Positions 8,597-17,912 of a stretch of 64,000 nucleotides of DNA are shown here, piece by piece. The stretch's first letter is position 1, and each line of letters opens with the position of its first letter. Origin of the DNA: Bremerella sp. TYQ1 (GTDB taxonomy: Bacteria; Planctomycetota; Planctomycetia; Pirellulales; Pirellulaceae). The stretch spans positions 3,844,001-3,908,000 of the forward strand of contig NZ_CP083740.1 in the NCBI RefSeq assembly GCF_020150455.1, given 5' to 3'. The notes beneath the pieces are model-generated. The model did not search any database, was not told the origin of the DNA, and worked only from the letters and a program-made list of their open reading frames with translations. A program made the translations under genes and the position numbers.

Positions 8597-9961
8597 ATGC
8601 TTGCCCGCCTTTCAATTCTCATTCTCGCCCTCAGCTTTCTCGCTTCTGCGGCCCCTGCTATCCAAGCTCAAGCTCCTGCGGAAGCTTTAAAGGCTTATGT
8701 CCAAAAACCTGACGACAGCTATGCCTGGAAAATTCGTCACACCGAAAAGATTGGTACGTGCGACGTCACGGAATTGACGCTCACTTCTCAGACATGGAAA
8801 GAGATCGTTTGGAAGCACCGTCTCTTCGTGATTCTGCCGTCCGGCGTACCTCAAGAAACCGATGCCGTGCTTGTTGTTGCCGGTGGCTCGTGGAAAGACG
8901 AGTACGAGCAACCGCCGCAAGATGGCAAGCTTGGCCTGCCGAAGGAAGCGACGCTGCTTTCGGTTTACGCCCAACAAATTGGTTGCCCAATTGCCATTCT
9001 TTTAAATGTCCCGCAACAACCGATCTTCGACGGCAAGAAGGAAGATGCGATCATTGCCCATACGTTCGACAAGTACCTGACCACCGGCGAAAGTGATTGG
9101 CCGCTACTGCTTCCGATGGTCAAAAGCACGACTAAAGCAATGGATGCCGTTCAGGCCTACGCCAAAGAGCAACTCGACATCAAGATCGATGGTTTTACGG
9201 TGACGGGGGCATCGAAGCGTGGCTGGACAACATGGCTGGTATCTGCCATCGACCCACGCGTCGAGGGCCTCGCACCAATGGTGATCGACACGCTGAAGAT
9301 GGACGCTCAACTCAAGCATCAGCAGCAGACCTACGGCAGTCTATCGCCGCGTATTCACGACTACACCGACTTAAAGCTGCCGCAGCGGATGGAAACCGAA
9401 GAAGGACAGAAACTCCGTCTTATCGTCGATCCATACCACTACCTGCCGCAGATCCAGCAACCGAAACTGATCTTCCTCGGCACAAACGATAGCTTCTGGA
9501 CGGTTGATTCGCTGAACCTTTATTGGGACGATATCGAAGGCGAAAAGCATATCGTCTACGTCCCCAACGCCGATCACGATTTAGCGAACGATTGGATTCG
9601 TATCTTCGGCGGCCTTCGAGCACTACGCCGGCACGTGGACCATCAGAAAGACCTCCCCGATCTGTCGTGGCAATATGTCACCTCCGGCGGCAACGTACCA
9701 TTAAAGCTGAATGTTTCTCCTGGCGAAAAAGCGGCCGTGGTTCATCTGTGGACCGCCGAATCGCCAACGCGTGACTTCCGTAAAGCGAAGTGGACGAGCC
9801 AAGTGGTGCCACGGAACGAATCAGGCGATGCCTCCATCGAGATTACTCCTCCGCAGGAAGGCTACAAGGCCACGTTCGCCGAAGTCGTTTACGCCCACGA
9901 CAAAGTGCCGTTCTACCTCAGCACGACCATTCGAGTTTTAAGTGCGGAAGACGCTCCATGA
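8597..9961 (+). CDS. PhoPQ-activated pathogenicity-related (PqaA-like) secreted hydrolase
   Basis: 454 residues from ATG 8597; the longer frame to 8549 would start inside the preceding terminator. Signal peptide MLARLSILILALSFLAS ending IQAQAP. The body matches the PhoPQ-activated protein family, an alpha/beta-hydrolase-like group: DAVLVVAGGSWKD, a GASKRGWTTWL nucleophile elbow-like segment, DPRVEGLAPMVIDTL, PKLIFLGTNDSFWTVDS and the late YVPNADHDL with a candidate catalytic His. Note GASKRG rather than GxSxG with a second Gly exactly placed. It probably acts on an exported ester or peptide substrate. Its TGA overlaps the ATG of the next gene. Confidence 0.87.
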   Translation: MLARLSILILALSFLASAAPAIQAQAPAEALKAYVQKPDDSYAWKIRHTEKIGTCDVTELTLTSQTWKEIVWKHRLFVILPSGVPQETDAVLVVAGGSWKDEYEQPPQDGKLGLPKEATLLSVYAQQIGCPIAILLNVPQQPIFDGKKEDAIIAHTFDKYLTTGESDWPLLLPMVKSTTKAMDAVQAYAKEQLDIKIDGFTVTGASKRGWTTWLVSAIDPRVEGLAPMVIDTLKMDAQLKHQQQTYGSLSPRIHDYTDLKLPQRMETEEGQKLRLIVDPYHYLPQIQQPKLIFLGTNDSFWTVDSLNLYWDDIEGEKHIVYVPNADHDLANDWIRIFGGLRALRRHVDHQKDLPDLSWQYVTSGGNVPLKLNVSPGEKAAVVHLWTAESPTRDFRKAKWTSQVVPRNESGDASIEITPPQEGYKATFAEVVYAHDKVPFYLSTTIRVLSAEDAP

Positions 9962-10683
9962 GCTTGTCGTCAAAACGAATGCTCGTCCTACTGATCGCAG
10001 GGATGGTCGCAACCGCTTCTGCTTGCGACCAGAGCTCCTCAAGTCGGCGCCAAATCGACATGACTGTTCTACAAGATGGTCATGTGCATGTCGCACCGGA
10101 GGAAACTCTTGCTCCTGCCAAGTTTTCGCAGTGGTTGCCAAAAGAAGTCAACCAACTTACGCCTGACCGATGGCAAGCCAGTGATCTCACCGTTTACTTA
10201 GAGCTCGATCCGAATGCGACTTTCGGCGATCTGTTAGCCGTCGTCGATGCGTGCCAACAGCTAGGCATCCAGCAGTTTCGTATCCGGCATATCGACACCA
10301 CTTACCCGGTCGTCATGCCCCCGTTCAGTCCCGGGCACGTTCGTTTTGCGTTACAGGCCCCTTTGAAAGTATCTGTACGTGCTGACGACGATGGGGCCAT
10401 CCGCTCGCTCTCGTTAAACAGTACGCCAATTGCAGATATCGATGCCATTCTTCCGGCGATTGATAAGCAATTTCCGCCGAGTGATTTGGCCACGTTTCCC
10501 TTGCAAGCGACCGTCGAACTAGACACCGACCATGCCCTCAAGTTGCGTCACTTCATGAAAGTCTTCCCCAAGCTCGTCGGCCAGTTCAATGAGCGAGGGC
10601 AACTTCAACCAAGATTCTCAACGTTTCTGGTCTTCGATGAGATCTACGAAGATGATCGCGAAAAGCAATTAGGCTTGCAGTAA
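9958..10683 (+). CDS. Lipoprotein with ExbD-like segment
   Basis: 241 residues. The start is the ATG at 9958 that overlaps the previous stop (ATGA), a classic translational-coupling arrangement; the much longer upstream frame is an artefact of overlap. The N-terminus (KRMLVLLIAGMVATASAC) ends in a lipobox Cys, so the protein is lipid-anchored. The segment LTVYLELDPNATFGDLLAVV, followed by DACQQLGIQQFRI, resembles the periplasmic domain of ExbD/TolR (beta strand, then D-A-x-x-x-x-G-I), but the ExbD transmembrane helix and proton-binding Asp are replaced by the lipoprotein signal. It is therefore an ExbD-like fold used outside the energy-transducing complex, or only a resemblance. It likely acts with the coupled hydrolase. 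Confidence 0.7.
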   Translation: MSLSSKRMLVLLIAGMVATASACDQSSSSRRQIDMTVLQDGHVHVAPEETLAPAKFSQWLPKEVNQLTPDRWQASDLTVYLELDPNATFGDLLAVVDACQQLGIQQFRIRHIDTTYPVVMPPFSPGHVRFALQAPLKVSVRADDDGAIRSLSLNSTPIADIDAILPAIDKQFPPSDLATFPLQATVELDTDHALKLRHFMKVFPKLVGQFNERGQLQPRFSTFLVFDEIYEDDREKQLGLQ

Positions 10684-10701
10684 TCCAAGCGGACCATGCG
10701 G

Positions 10702-11958
10702 CTACTCTCCCTGCTGCACCACGTTGCTTATCAGCACGTTCTGCACATTCTCTTTCCCGGAGGCATACGTCACCACGTCTCCGGCAATTCGCCACCGGAC
10801 GATATTCGTTAGGATCGAATCTTTCAGCGATCCGGCGATTAAGATCGAATACCGCGAGCGACTCGTGACGTGATCGACGAGAATCTGCGACGTATCTCCC
10901 AGAGGTGTCACGCCACCCCAAGCTGGATTCGCATCGCCGATTTTAATGGTCGCTTTGCATGGACGATGCGGTGGCGAGGTATCGATCAATCCATCGATCA
11001 GGACGTCATAAATCTTGAGTCCGCCGGCATTGAGCAGTCGCACCACGTGATGTCCTCCCTGGGAATGTCCTTGCACGTTACGAATGAAAATTCCTCGAAT
11101 ATCATCCGAGTCATCTTCGCTGCGATGAGAACCACTGACCATTGTCGAATGATCAGTGCCTGGTCCAACGTTTCCCACAATGTTGGTCAGTGCAATCAAG
11201 TCGTCACCAGTCACGCCGCGGATATTCTCGATCACTATCTGATGACATCCTTGCCGCAGATCCAAACCATCTTGGTTCAACACCTTCCAGGTTTTACCAT
11301 CAATCGTTCTCGTTTCTTCCATCTGAAAAGAAACATCCCGAACTGTTCCGCGTGAACAACGCTCCAAAGAAATCGACCAGCAATGCGGGTCACGGATCTC
11401 GATGTTCTCGACACGAAACCGATCGACGTGTGCCAGCAAGATACCGATGTTTCGCCAATCTCCGGTTTGGCTCTCCCCTTTCACACCGGCATCGGTGCCG
11501 TAGGTCCGCTCGCCCAACGTCTTTGCAGAGTCGCCGGTCGCCCTGGGGCGATCTGCTCCCTCTAATACGGCGAGCCCCAGACCACGGATCGTCACGTTTT
11601 CGATTGGTGCGATGTCGGTAATTCCGAGCCCGCAGTTCGCACTCCGAATGATATTGTCCCGTGCTTGATCAGAAAGCTTAAGACGACAGTTATCCAGCAC
11701 CAGATGCGTGTTCGACTTCACCAAGATCGCCGAATCTAAGAGCCAGACTTCTTTGGCGCCATCGCTGGAGTGATTGATTCGCGGAACGATAACTCGCTGA
11801 CCGGTCTTCGCTGCGGCATCAATGGCCTGATTGATGCGTTCGATGTCGCTACCTTGAAAATCATTTGGCGAAACAAACAGCTCACCCGCTTCGATCCACT
11901 CCGGAGCAAACGTGGCTAATACAAGACTCAGAGCCAAGACTACGGCACAGCGCATCAT
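10702..11958 (-). CDS. Secreted right-handed beta-helix protein, GH28/pectate-lyase-like
   Basis: 418 residues from ATG 11958 (a TTG at 11973 gives five more). Signal peptide MMRCAVVLALSLVLATFA. The mature part opens with SDIERINQAIDAAAKTGQRVIVP, the start of pectate-lyase-3/GH28 folds, and continues with regular helix coils (NVTIRGLG, FRVENIEIRDPHCWSISLERC, IVIENIRGVTGDDLIALTN). The NQDGLDLRQG and GDDLIAL segments match the paired-Asp active-site pattern of polygalacturonase-like enzymes, so glycosidase activity on a uronic-acid polymer is possible. It is convergent with the lipoprotein upstream (18-base gap, no terminator seen). Confidence 0.82.
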   Translation of the reverse strand: MMRCAVVLALSLVLATFAPEWIEAGELFVSPNDFQGSDIERINQAIDAAAKTGQRVIVPRINHSSDGAKEVWLLDSAILVKSNTHLVLDNCRLKLSDQARDNIIRSANCGLGITDIAPIENVTIRGLGLAVLEGADRPRATGDSAKTLGERTYGTDAGVKGESQTGDWRNIGILLAHVDRFRVENIEIRDPHCWSISLERCSRGTVRDVSFQMEETRTIDGKTWKVLNQDGLDLRQGCHQIVIENIRGVTGDDLIALTNIVGNVGPGTDHSTMVSGSHRSEDDSDDIRGIFIRNVQGHSQGGHHVVRLLNAGGLKIYDVLIDGLIDTSPPHRPCKATIKIGDANPAWGGVTPLGDTSQILVDHVTSRSRYSILIAGSLKDSILTNIVRWRIAGDVVTYASGKENVQNVLISNVVQQGE

Positions 11959-12053
11959 CGAGGTTTCTTTCAACTAAGGCAGGTACTTTTGGCGGGAATC
12001 TGCCTAAGATAACCGCTTCGCCGGCAAGATGCGAATGGCCGGGGCAACATGCA

Positions 12054-12548
12054 TTAAGCGTTTTTCGCGCCTGCCGCGAAATCTGCGAGACTGTCATGAA
12101 AGAGATCGGCCGTCATTCCGTCGCGAACGAAAATACTTGCGACGCCCAGTCCGCCTACTTCGCGAATGTTTCGCATCTCGTCGTCGAAGAACAACATCTC
12201 GCGATAATCGATGCCGCTTGCGCGATTCAGCGCAGCGAAATGACGCAGCTTGGAAGAGGGATAGATCTCCGCGAATGCGAACCGGTCGGTGATCGCCAAA
12301 TGTTCAAGAAGTTGCCGAGCCCACGTCGGCTGTTCCGTTCGCGACGCTATGGCAAATGGTATTTCTTCCGTATCGCAATACTCCAGAATCGCATGCACGT
12401 CGTCGTATAGCCGGACAAGACGTCCCGTCCGATCCTCGATCCTCGCACCATCCACGCGAAACGGCGGCGACAAACAGTCGCACCACGTGCCTCCACAATC
12501 CCACAACGTGAAATCGAGATCGAACACAATCAAGCGAGGGACGAACAA
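12054..12548 (-). CDS. Magnesium-dependent phosphatase-1 (MDP-1) type HAD phosphatase
   Basis: 164 residues, the usual MDP-1 length. Motif I LIVFDLDFTLWDCGG near residue 10, motif II AIASRTEQPTWARQLL with the conserved Ser-Arg-Thr, and motif III MLFFDDEMRNIREV. There is no cap domain, as expected for this minimal HAD phosphatase. MDP-1 enzymes act on protein phosphotyrosine or on small sugar phosphates and fructosamine phosphates, so damage-repair dephosphorylation in the cytoplasm is a reasonable role. No signal peptide. It stands alone; the gene upstream on the same strand ends behind a stem-loop. Confidence 0.9.
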   Translation of the reverse strand: MFVPRLIVFDLDFTLWDCGGTWCDCLSPPFRVDGARIEDRTGRLVRLYDDVHAILEYCDTEEIPFAIASRTEQPTWARQLLEHLAITDRFAFAEIYPSSKLRHFAALNRASGIDYREMLFFDDEMRNIREVGGLGVASIFVRDGMTADLFHDSLADFAAGAKNA

Positions 12549-12631
12549 ACCAGCTTACTCCTCGGAAACACAGACGCTTCCTTGGTTCTAGCAAATCGTT
12601 CCCGGCTCTTGCTATCCCTACCCAAAGAATC

Positions 12632-12671
12632 GGGGCAGAGTCTTCCCTCCCGTGAAGAAAGACTCTGCCCC
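12632..12671 (-). terminator. Stem-loop downstream of the first DUF1559-lipoprotein cassette
   Basis: GGGGCAGAGTCTT and AAGACTCTGCCCC form a perfect 13-bp stem with a 14-base loop. Read on the minus strand it is followed by GATTCTTTGGG, a weak U-rich tail, 28 bases after the lipoprotein stop. Likely transcript end of cassette 1. Confidence 0.75.
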
Positions 12672-12699
12672 TCGTGCTGGATCAAAAGGACGCAGCGAA

Positions 12700-13155
12700 T
12701 TACGACTCCCTCGGCGGAGGATACTTTTCTTTGTCCGCTTCAATGGTGAAGTCGAACGTGTTTTCGCCTGGTTTGACGTCGACAGTTATCTCTTTACCGC
12801 CACTGTAATCTGGCGGAAAACGTTCCGGTTTACCGGGGTTCACGACACGGTTATTATCGTCTAGTTCTGGGGCAGAATAGGTGGTAATGCGTACGGTGTT
12901 ACTTCCGATCTTGGCACCCTTTACGCCAGGCGTGTAGTTCAGTTCATACGTACCATCGGCCTGCGTTGTCGCGATGGCCGATCGCCCGCCTCCTGCTGGG
13001 GCGAACGTCACCGTCGCATCTTGAATTGGAGAACCGTTGATCGTTACGGTTCCTGTCACATGGCCATGTTCGCTGCTGGTGCCGCTACAGCCGATCACAC
13101 ATGCGACCGCCAGCAGCAGCACTCCGGACGTCGAAGCCCAGGTTGAAATTTTCAT
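12700..13155 (-). CDS. Cassette 1 lipoprotein, carboxypeptidase-regulatory-like beta-sandwich
   Basis: 151 residues from ATG 13155, preceded by AAGAAGGTG; the frame extends to 13299 but those residues are not family-like. The signal sequence ends in a lipobox (ACVIGC), so the protein is lipid-anchored. The mature domain begins GHVTGTVTINGSPIQDATVTF and includes SAIATTQADGTYELNYTPG, the hallmark of transthyretin/carboxypeptidase regulatory-like domains that are ubiquitous in planctomycetal small lipoproteins. It is the second gene after the DUF1559 gene, with a 118-base gap that contains a hairpin. It probably serves as an envelope partner for the pseudopilin-like protein; the biochemical role is unknown. 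Confidence 0.85.
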   Translation of the reverse strand: MKISTWASTSGVLLLAVACVIGCSGTSSEHGHVTGTVTINGSPIQDATVTFAPAGGGRSAIATTQADGTYELNYTPGVKGAKIGSNTVRITTYSAPELDDNNRVVNPGKPERFPPDYSGGKEITVDVKPGENTFDFTIEADKEKYPPPRES

Positions 13156-13208
13156 CGCGAGCACCTTCTTTGCACCGATTGCAATGCTGGGGGAGTTCGT
13201 AGCCTCAG

Positions 13209-13238
13209 TCAGCACGGCAGCATCATCTGCCGCGCTGA
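13209..13238 (-). other. Intercistronic hairpin, cassette 1
   Basis: TCAGC-A-CGGCAG pairs with CTGCCG-C-GCTGA (12 bp, one mismatch, 6-base loop) between the DUF1559 stop and the lipoprotein start. It has no T-run. It could act as an mRNA stability or attenuation element. Confidence 0.6.
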
Positions 13239-13273
13239 TACGCCTCGAAAAACGATCTCGGAATCGCCAGCAA

Positions 13274-14275
13274 TTAGAAGCGGCCCAACGGCTGACCATC
13301 GTTGCGTTGGATCAGGTTTTCAAACGTGCTGTTGGCAGCATCATCGGTGTTGTGGTCGATCGTTTCCGGAATGAAACGAACCGAACCGTCGCCGAGCACG
13401 AAGTTCGCTCCGCCAGGATGATTCGATGCGAACCCTTGGCGATGATCATTGTCCGAACCACCATTGGTCGAATTGATCGGCATCAAGCCACTACCGGCAA
13501 TGTAGAAAAAGCCTGTCGTTGTCGCACCGCCCCCAGCTCCGTCGTTGTTACCAGCGTGCCCGTAAACCACGCCGCTTCCGATCAACTCGCCGCCGAGCGT
13601 GTAACAACGTTCGCCCACGAAAATGGTATTGGACAAGCCATCAGTAATCGAAGCGAACGTTAGCGGCGAATCGTAACGCGTCCACACGAACGAACCATCG
13701 CAGTCTTGGCGATCGATGTTGTCCGCATCGTTGGCGACGATGTAGTCGGCCCGGGCCAGGTACTTATCACCATTTCCACTGTCGTAAGGAATCGGCTTCG
13801 ACTCGTTCAATTCCGGCCCAGCAGTGGATGGACACATGAACGCATCGACAGGAGTCTGCATGATGCCCAGCAACGTGGCGTCGTTAACGGCGTTGTGCAA
13901 GATGTTCTTCGGTGAACTTGCGTTGTACGGCCAGTAGTTGTTCTTGTTGTTACCGTACGATGGATTCAGCGCGTCGTAGGTGTTGCTCAGTTCCAAGAAC
14001 GGCATCAAGTCGACAGCCCAGCCCCAGTTTCCATGGGTATTTTCATCCCCAAAGTCCTCGTGGCTCATCGGAACCACTTTGTTGTAGGTATCGTGGAAAT
14101 TGTGCATCGCGATACCAATCTGCTTCAGATTGTTGGTGCACTGCATACGCCGCGCAGCCTCACGAGCCTGCTGCACCGCGGGAAGAAGAAGTGCGATCAG
14201 CACACCGATAATGGCGATCACCACGAGAAGTTCAACGAGGGTAAACCCCCGCTTTTGAAGCGCAATACGATTCAT
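13274..14275 (-). CDS. DUF1559 pseudopilin-like protein, cassette 1
   Basis: 333 residues from ATG 14275, with GAGG upstream. A short positively charged leader (MNRIALQKRG) ends at the prepilin-peptidase site [14 protein letters not shown], with Glu at +5, followed by the type IV pilin-like helix and the [18 protein letters not shown] segment that starts the DUF1559 (SBP_bac_10) domain. The C-terminus carries the signature SNHPGGANFVLGDGSVRFI and PETID. Expected location is the inner membrane or a pseudopilus-like assembly after cleavage and methylation by a prepilin peptidase that is not in this window. It is first in a two-gene unit with the lipoprotein at 12700-13155. Confidence 0.95.
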   Translation of the reverse strand: MNRIALQKRGFTLVELLVVIAIIGVLIALLLPAVQQAREAARRMQCTNNLKQIGIAMHNFHDTYNKVVPMSHEDFGDENTHGNWGWAVDLMPFLELSNTYDALNPSYGNNKNNYWPYNASSPKNILHNAVNDATLLGIMQTPVDAFMCPSTAGPELNESKPIPYDSGNGDKYLARADYIVANDADNIDRQDCDGSFVWTRYDSPLTFASITDGLSNTIFVGERCYTLGGELIGSGVVYGHAGNNDGAGGGATTTGFFYIAGSGLMPINSTNGGSDNDHRQGFASNHPGGANFVLGDGSVRFIPETIDHNTDDAANSTFENLIQRNDGQPLGRF

Positions 14276-14781
14276 GAAAAGAGCCTCCAGCACGAGAAGA
14301 GATAAGAAAAGGAAAAGCACCACCGCGAGCTGGCCGGCTGGCGATGGCTTTTGGTTGCTCAGTCACAATATTTCTCGTATTTCCTGAGTTAATTCCACCC
14401 CTAAATCGGTCCAGAGGGCACCGTTCGCGGCCTTCCACACGATTAACGGTCACTTATATGACCCAGCAACGCATCAACACTGCCTTTTTTCACCTAATAT
14501 ATGGAAGCGTAAACCCCTAGCAGGAGGTAACATTTCTCAACCAACCCACCTATTATCACTACTAGAAGGCCACGTCAGACCACCTAAAAGAACACGATGG
14601 GGGCGTGCAAGAATTTACCGACTTATTTTTGATATTTCTTTCTCTTGGCTGCTAGCATAGCGGACGCTTGGCCAATCGCGGGCTTTAAGAAGAAGATGTT
14701 CCCACGAGCACATTCATGCAGGCCATTTCGCCGCGTGACCTCCCTGCGGCTAAGCGAAAACAGCAATGGGGAACGGTCTGA
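14276..14781. other. Intergenic region upstream of DUF1559 cassette 1
   Basis: About 500 bases without a credible gene. The part next to 14275 has a pyrimidine-rich leader when read on the minus strand (14281-14325, CTTTTCCTTTTCTTATC). The rest is more AT-rich than its surroundings around 14480-14660. No repeat, RNA gene or strong hairpin was recognised. Confidence 0.4.
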
Positions 14782-15324
14782 CTAATCTTCGCTTAACAGT
14801 TTGCGTCGTCGCGATTCGTAGCGGCGTTTTGCTTGTTGGTACTGGTCCGCTCTGACGAATTGCCAAAACCCTGTTCCAATTCCCACGACAGCCGCAAGTG
14901 CGCCGAATGCAGGGAAGATCACCTGTGGACCCGGACCAGGACCGCTCATTCCTTCGGAGGCGTTCAATCCGATGGTCGTCGCAAGGATGCAGAAGCCAAT
15001 CCCCGCCAGGCACGAGAATATAGCGCCTCCGGCCGAAGGGATCGACGTATGACCATCCTTCCCTTTGACCAAGAATCCTTGTTGAGCCAGCTCCCACTCG
15101 CGATCCAAGCTGGCAATCTGCTGTTGACGATGCAGTTGGTCGACTTTGTCCTCGATCTTCTCGGTCCGTTCGGCCAACTGATCAAGCTTCTCGGTATAGG
15201 CCGCTCCCCCTTCATGCACGACAGCCAATTGCGTTCCGCAGTGCATACAAGTCACATGTTTCAGATCCTCAGGGACCTGAAGCGGTGCTGCACAGTTGCG
15301 ACAATTTAAAGGAATCAAAGCCAT
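14782..15324 (-). CDS. Zinc-ribbon, coiled-coil membrane protein
   Basis: 180 residues. The N-terminus is a zinc ribbon, with Cys pairs in PLNCRNCAAPLQV and HVTCMHCGTQL. Then comes a predicted coiled coil, about residues 43-80 (YTEKLDQLAERTEKIEDKVDQLHRQ). Two membrane helices follow, about 100-118 (GAIFSCLAGIGFCILATTIG) and 134-152 (VIFPAFGALAAVVGIGTGFW), before a basic Arg/Lys-rich tail. Similar architecture is common in planctomycetes as uncharacterised proteins; the ribbon may bind a nucleic acid or a protein partner. No operon partner: the neighbour upstream is divergent. Confidence 0.8.
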   Translation of the reverse strand: MALIPLNCRNCAAPLQVPEDLKHVTCMHCGTQLAVVHEGGAAYTEKLDQLAERTEKIEDKVDQLHRQQQIASLDREWELAQQGFLVKGKDGHTSIPSAGGAIFSCLAGIGFCILATTIGLNASEGMSGPGPGPQVIFPAFGALAAVVGIGTGFWQFVRADQYQQAKRRYESRRRKLLSED

Positions 15325-15580
15325 GGCATTCGTGTAATGAGATCAGATCGGCATGTTGCGAAAACAATCAGGCAGTTATTCGACGGCCAGACATCAATCT
15401 TAAACAAACTTCGGGCAAAGTTCTCCCCAAACGCAATCTCGTTTTTTGAGGGAATCAACTTCATCGCGACACCCTCAATATTTCCTTGCAATCACGCGCC
15501 GCTCACCCTACGTTAAAACGCAAGTCGAGCCCTATTCTGACCGTCCGCCTACCGCTATTCTTCGACAACGTTTCGAACCT

Positions 15581-17605
15581 ATGCCGCATACTAACTGTTT
15601 CTCAATCCTGCGTTTGCTTTCCCTATTGGCTTTGGCCATTGCCGTAGCGATGCACGGCACTTCTTCCACCGCGTGGGGCATTGGGTGCGAGCCTGGGGAA
15701 GCCCAAGACTTAAAGTCGATCGAAGAACTTGTCGGCCCGATCGACGAGCGTGCGAAAAAGCTCACCGAAGCGGAGCAGAAAGCCAAACAGGAACAGCGTG
15801 TTGCCGAGCAGCGAGCCAAAGAGATTCGGGACATGCAGAAAGCAGAGATCGATCGAATCACTGCCAAACTGCAAACATCGCTCGACGACCCGAACCTCTG
15901 GCTTTCCCGCGCACGCATCCGAACAGAATTAGGAGAACGCGAAGGCGCCATCACCGACTTGACGCAGTACATGAAATTGCAAGGACCGTCGGCGGCGATC
16001 CTTGCCGAGCGAGGCAAGCTTCAGCTGAGTCTTAACCACTTCGATAAAGCCGAAGCGGACTTAAACGAAGCAGTCAAGCTTGAGCCTGAAAACCCTGACG
16101 TCCTCTTCGCACGCGGGAAGATCTTCATCGAACAATGGAAGACGGCCGAAGCGTACGGCGACTTCTCGAAGGCGATTGAAATCGATCCCAATCATCTCGA
16201 TGCCCGCTACAACCGAGCTTACCTACTGCTGGGCGTACGTTTTACTTATGGCAACTGTAGAGCCGCCGTGCAAGATTTGAAAGTGGTCGTCGAAGCGAAG
16301 CCTGACTGGCTGTTGGCGCGTTACCACTACGTCCGTGCTCTGCATGGCTATGGCAAAAGCGAAGAGGTGATTCGCCACGCCACGTACGTCATTTGGCACG
16401 ACCCCGAATCAGAGTGCATGTATTCGTATCGCAGCATGGCATACAAGTTCACCAAGCAGTACGAAAAAGCGATGCTCGATGCGACCAAGTACATGGAGTT
16501 CAACCCTCGCGATGCGGCTCGTGTCGTTCGTCGCGCCGAGATTTTCATCGCGATGGAAGACTGGGAAAAAGCCCTTGCCGATCTGAGCACATTCCTGGAA
16601 GCAAGACCGGAAAACGCATCCGGCTACCGAGCTCGTGCCGATGTTCACGAAGAGCTACGCAACTACGAAGCATCGATCAAAGACTGGGATAAGATGGTCG
16701 AGCTTGAGCCAGAAAATTCGGACTGGCCCCGATTCCGTGGCATGGTCAAGCGAGACGCAGGGGATCACGACGGGGCATTGGCCGACTTGAACATGGCCAT
16801 GTCGATGAGTCCTCTCTCAGGTGCATTGCGCAACAATCGTTCGATCATCTACAAAGAAATGGGCGAACATGCCAAAGCCTGGGCAGACGAAGCGAGCCAG
16901 ACGCGAGCAGTGAAAGAATCGATTGGCAAGCTGCACGAGTACGACGAACTCGTCGCGGAAGAAAAGCAGAAGCTAACAGCATTGATCGAAGAGCAACTTG
17001 CCATTTTGCGAGAAGGCAAATCGCTGAACCATCAGATCTTCTGGAAGCACGACCAGCATCCTGAATGGGACACCCTTTGGATCACCGCGTTGCTTTCGCT
17101 TCTGGAATCGGAAGACAAGTCGATGCAAGAGAATGGTCTCCGAGGTTTCGAGAAGTTTGTGATGCGTGTCGATGCTTATCCAATCTCGCAAGAGAATACC
17201 GATCGATCGATTGCCGCTCTGAAAACATTCGCTGCCGCCGATCATCCCGAACCACTCAAAAAGAAGGCGACCATTCTAGCTAAGAACTTGGGCGTTCTTT
17301 TCGAGGTCAACCAGCCCGACTATGAGGGATCGCAGCCTGATAGTCTGCACTTCAAAAAGTTGACGCTTGAGGCGGACGAACAAGGTCGCCCTTGCGAGTT
17401 TACGCGGATCGGTATCGAATGGCTCGAGAAGAAAGAACGCTATACGACGAATCGCTTCCGTGAGATCCGACATACGCCAGAGTTCATCGAACTCTATTCG
17501 ATGGACCGTCACCTTTGGGTTCGCCTGCATGCCGACAAAGCCACATGGTCGTGGGACCGAAAGAACTGGAAGTTGATTGGCCACGGCGAGATTACCAAGC
17601 GATAG
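15581..17605 (+). CDS. Large secreted TPR-repeat protein
   Basis: 674 residues from ATG 15581; the frame is open to 15446 but the signal peptide starts here (FSILRLLSLLALAIAVAMHG, ending TAWGIGC). Next is a charged coiled coil, about residues 55-95 (ERAKKLTEAEQKAKQEQRVA). An array of tetratricopeptide repeats follows, about 105-440, for example AILAERGKLQLSLNHFDKAE and DVLFARGKIFIEQWKTAEAY, each ending near LEPENP or IDPNH. The last ~200 residues are not TPR. The Cys near the signal cleavage region is not in a good lipobox, so it is probably periplasmic. A scaffold role for protein complexes is typical of such arrays; no partner is evident. Confidence 0.85.
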   Translation: MPHTNCFSILRLLSLLALAIAVAMHGTSSTAWGIGCEPGEAQDLKSIEELVGPIDERAKKLTEAEQKAKQEQRVAEQRAKEIRDMQKAEIDRITAKLQTSLDDPNLWLSRARIRTELGEREGAITDLTQYMKLQGPSAAILAERGKLQLSLNHFDKAEADLNEAVKLEPENPDVLFARGKIFIEQWKTAEAYGDFSKAIEIDPNHLDARYNRAYLLLGVRFTYGNCRAAVQDLKVVVEAKPDWLLARYHYVRALHGYGKSEEVIRHATYVIWHDPESECMYSYRSMAYKFTKQYEKAMLDATKYMEFNPRDAARVVRRAEIFIAMEDWEKALADLSTFLEARPENASGYRARADVHEELRNYEASIKDWDKMVELEPENSDWPRFRGMVKRDAGDHDGALADLNMAMSMSPLSGALRNNRSIIYKEMGEHAKAWADEASQTRAVKESIGKLHEYDELVAEEKQKLTALIEEQLAILREGKSLNHQIFWKHDQHPEWDTLWITALLSLLESEDKSMQENGLRGFEKFVMRVDAYPISQENTDRSIAALKTFAAADHPEPLKKKATILAKNLGVLFEVNQPDYEGSQPDSLHFKKLTLEADEQGRPCEFTRIGIEWLEKKERYTTNRFREIRHTPEFIELYSMDRHLWVRLHADKATWSWDRKNWKLIGHGEITKR

Positions 17606-17912
17606 CTCCATCCATTCCAAGCCCTCACCTCTTACTACGATCCGGCGGAAACGCATCGTTTTCATCCGGATGTGCGGCTGCGCGTAAGGAAACTCAACAG
17701 CCCCTTATATTGCAATTCGGGGGCGAAAGTTCGAATCCGATCCGCCAAGACGTGTTTTTCCAATTGCCCTAAGAAATTGATTACACCACCTGGGAAGTAA
17801 GTGGCTCATCTGATTTCCCGGTCGGTCGCGCAAGTCAGGTGCTCTCCTCACCGCACGACGCGAGCACCCTCTTATCGCTCTCTTATTTCTTTCTATTCTT
17901 GGGGCCATACCA
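17606..17912. other. Intergenic region before DUF1559 cassette 2
   Basis: About 300 bases with no gene. It should contain the promoter for cassette 2. The only signal noted is the pyrimidine-rich TATTTCTT leader at 17884-17891. Confidence 0.4.
17884..17891 (+). promoter_or_regulatory. Shared TATTTCTT leader motif, cassette 2
   Basis: TATTTCTT lies 21 bases before the DUF1559 ATG inside a longer pyrimidine tract. The same octamer recurs before cassettes 3 and 5, and CATTTCTT before cassette 4, at 20-27 bases. It may be a U-rich translation enhancer or a core promoter part. Confidence 0.45.
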
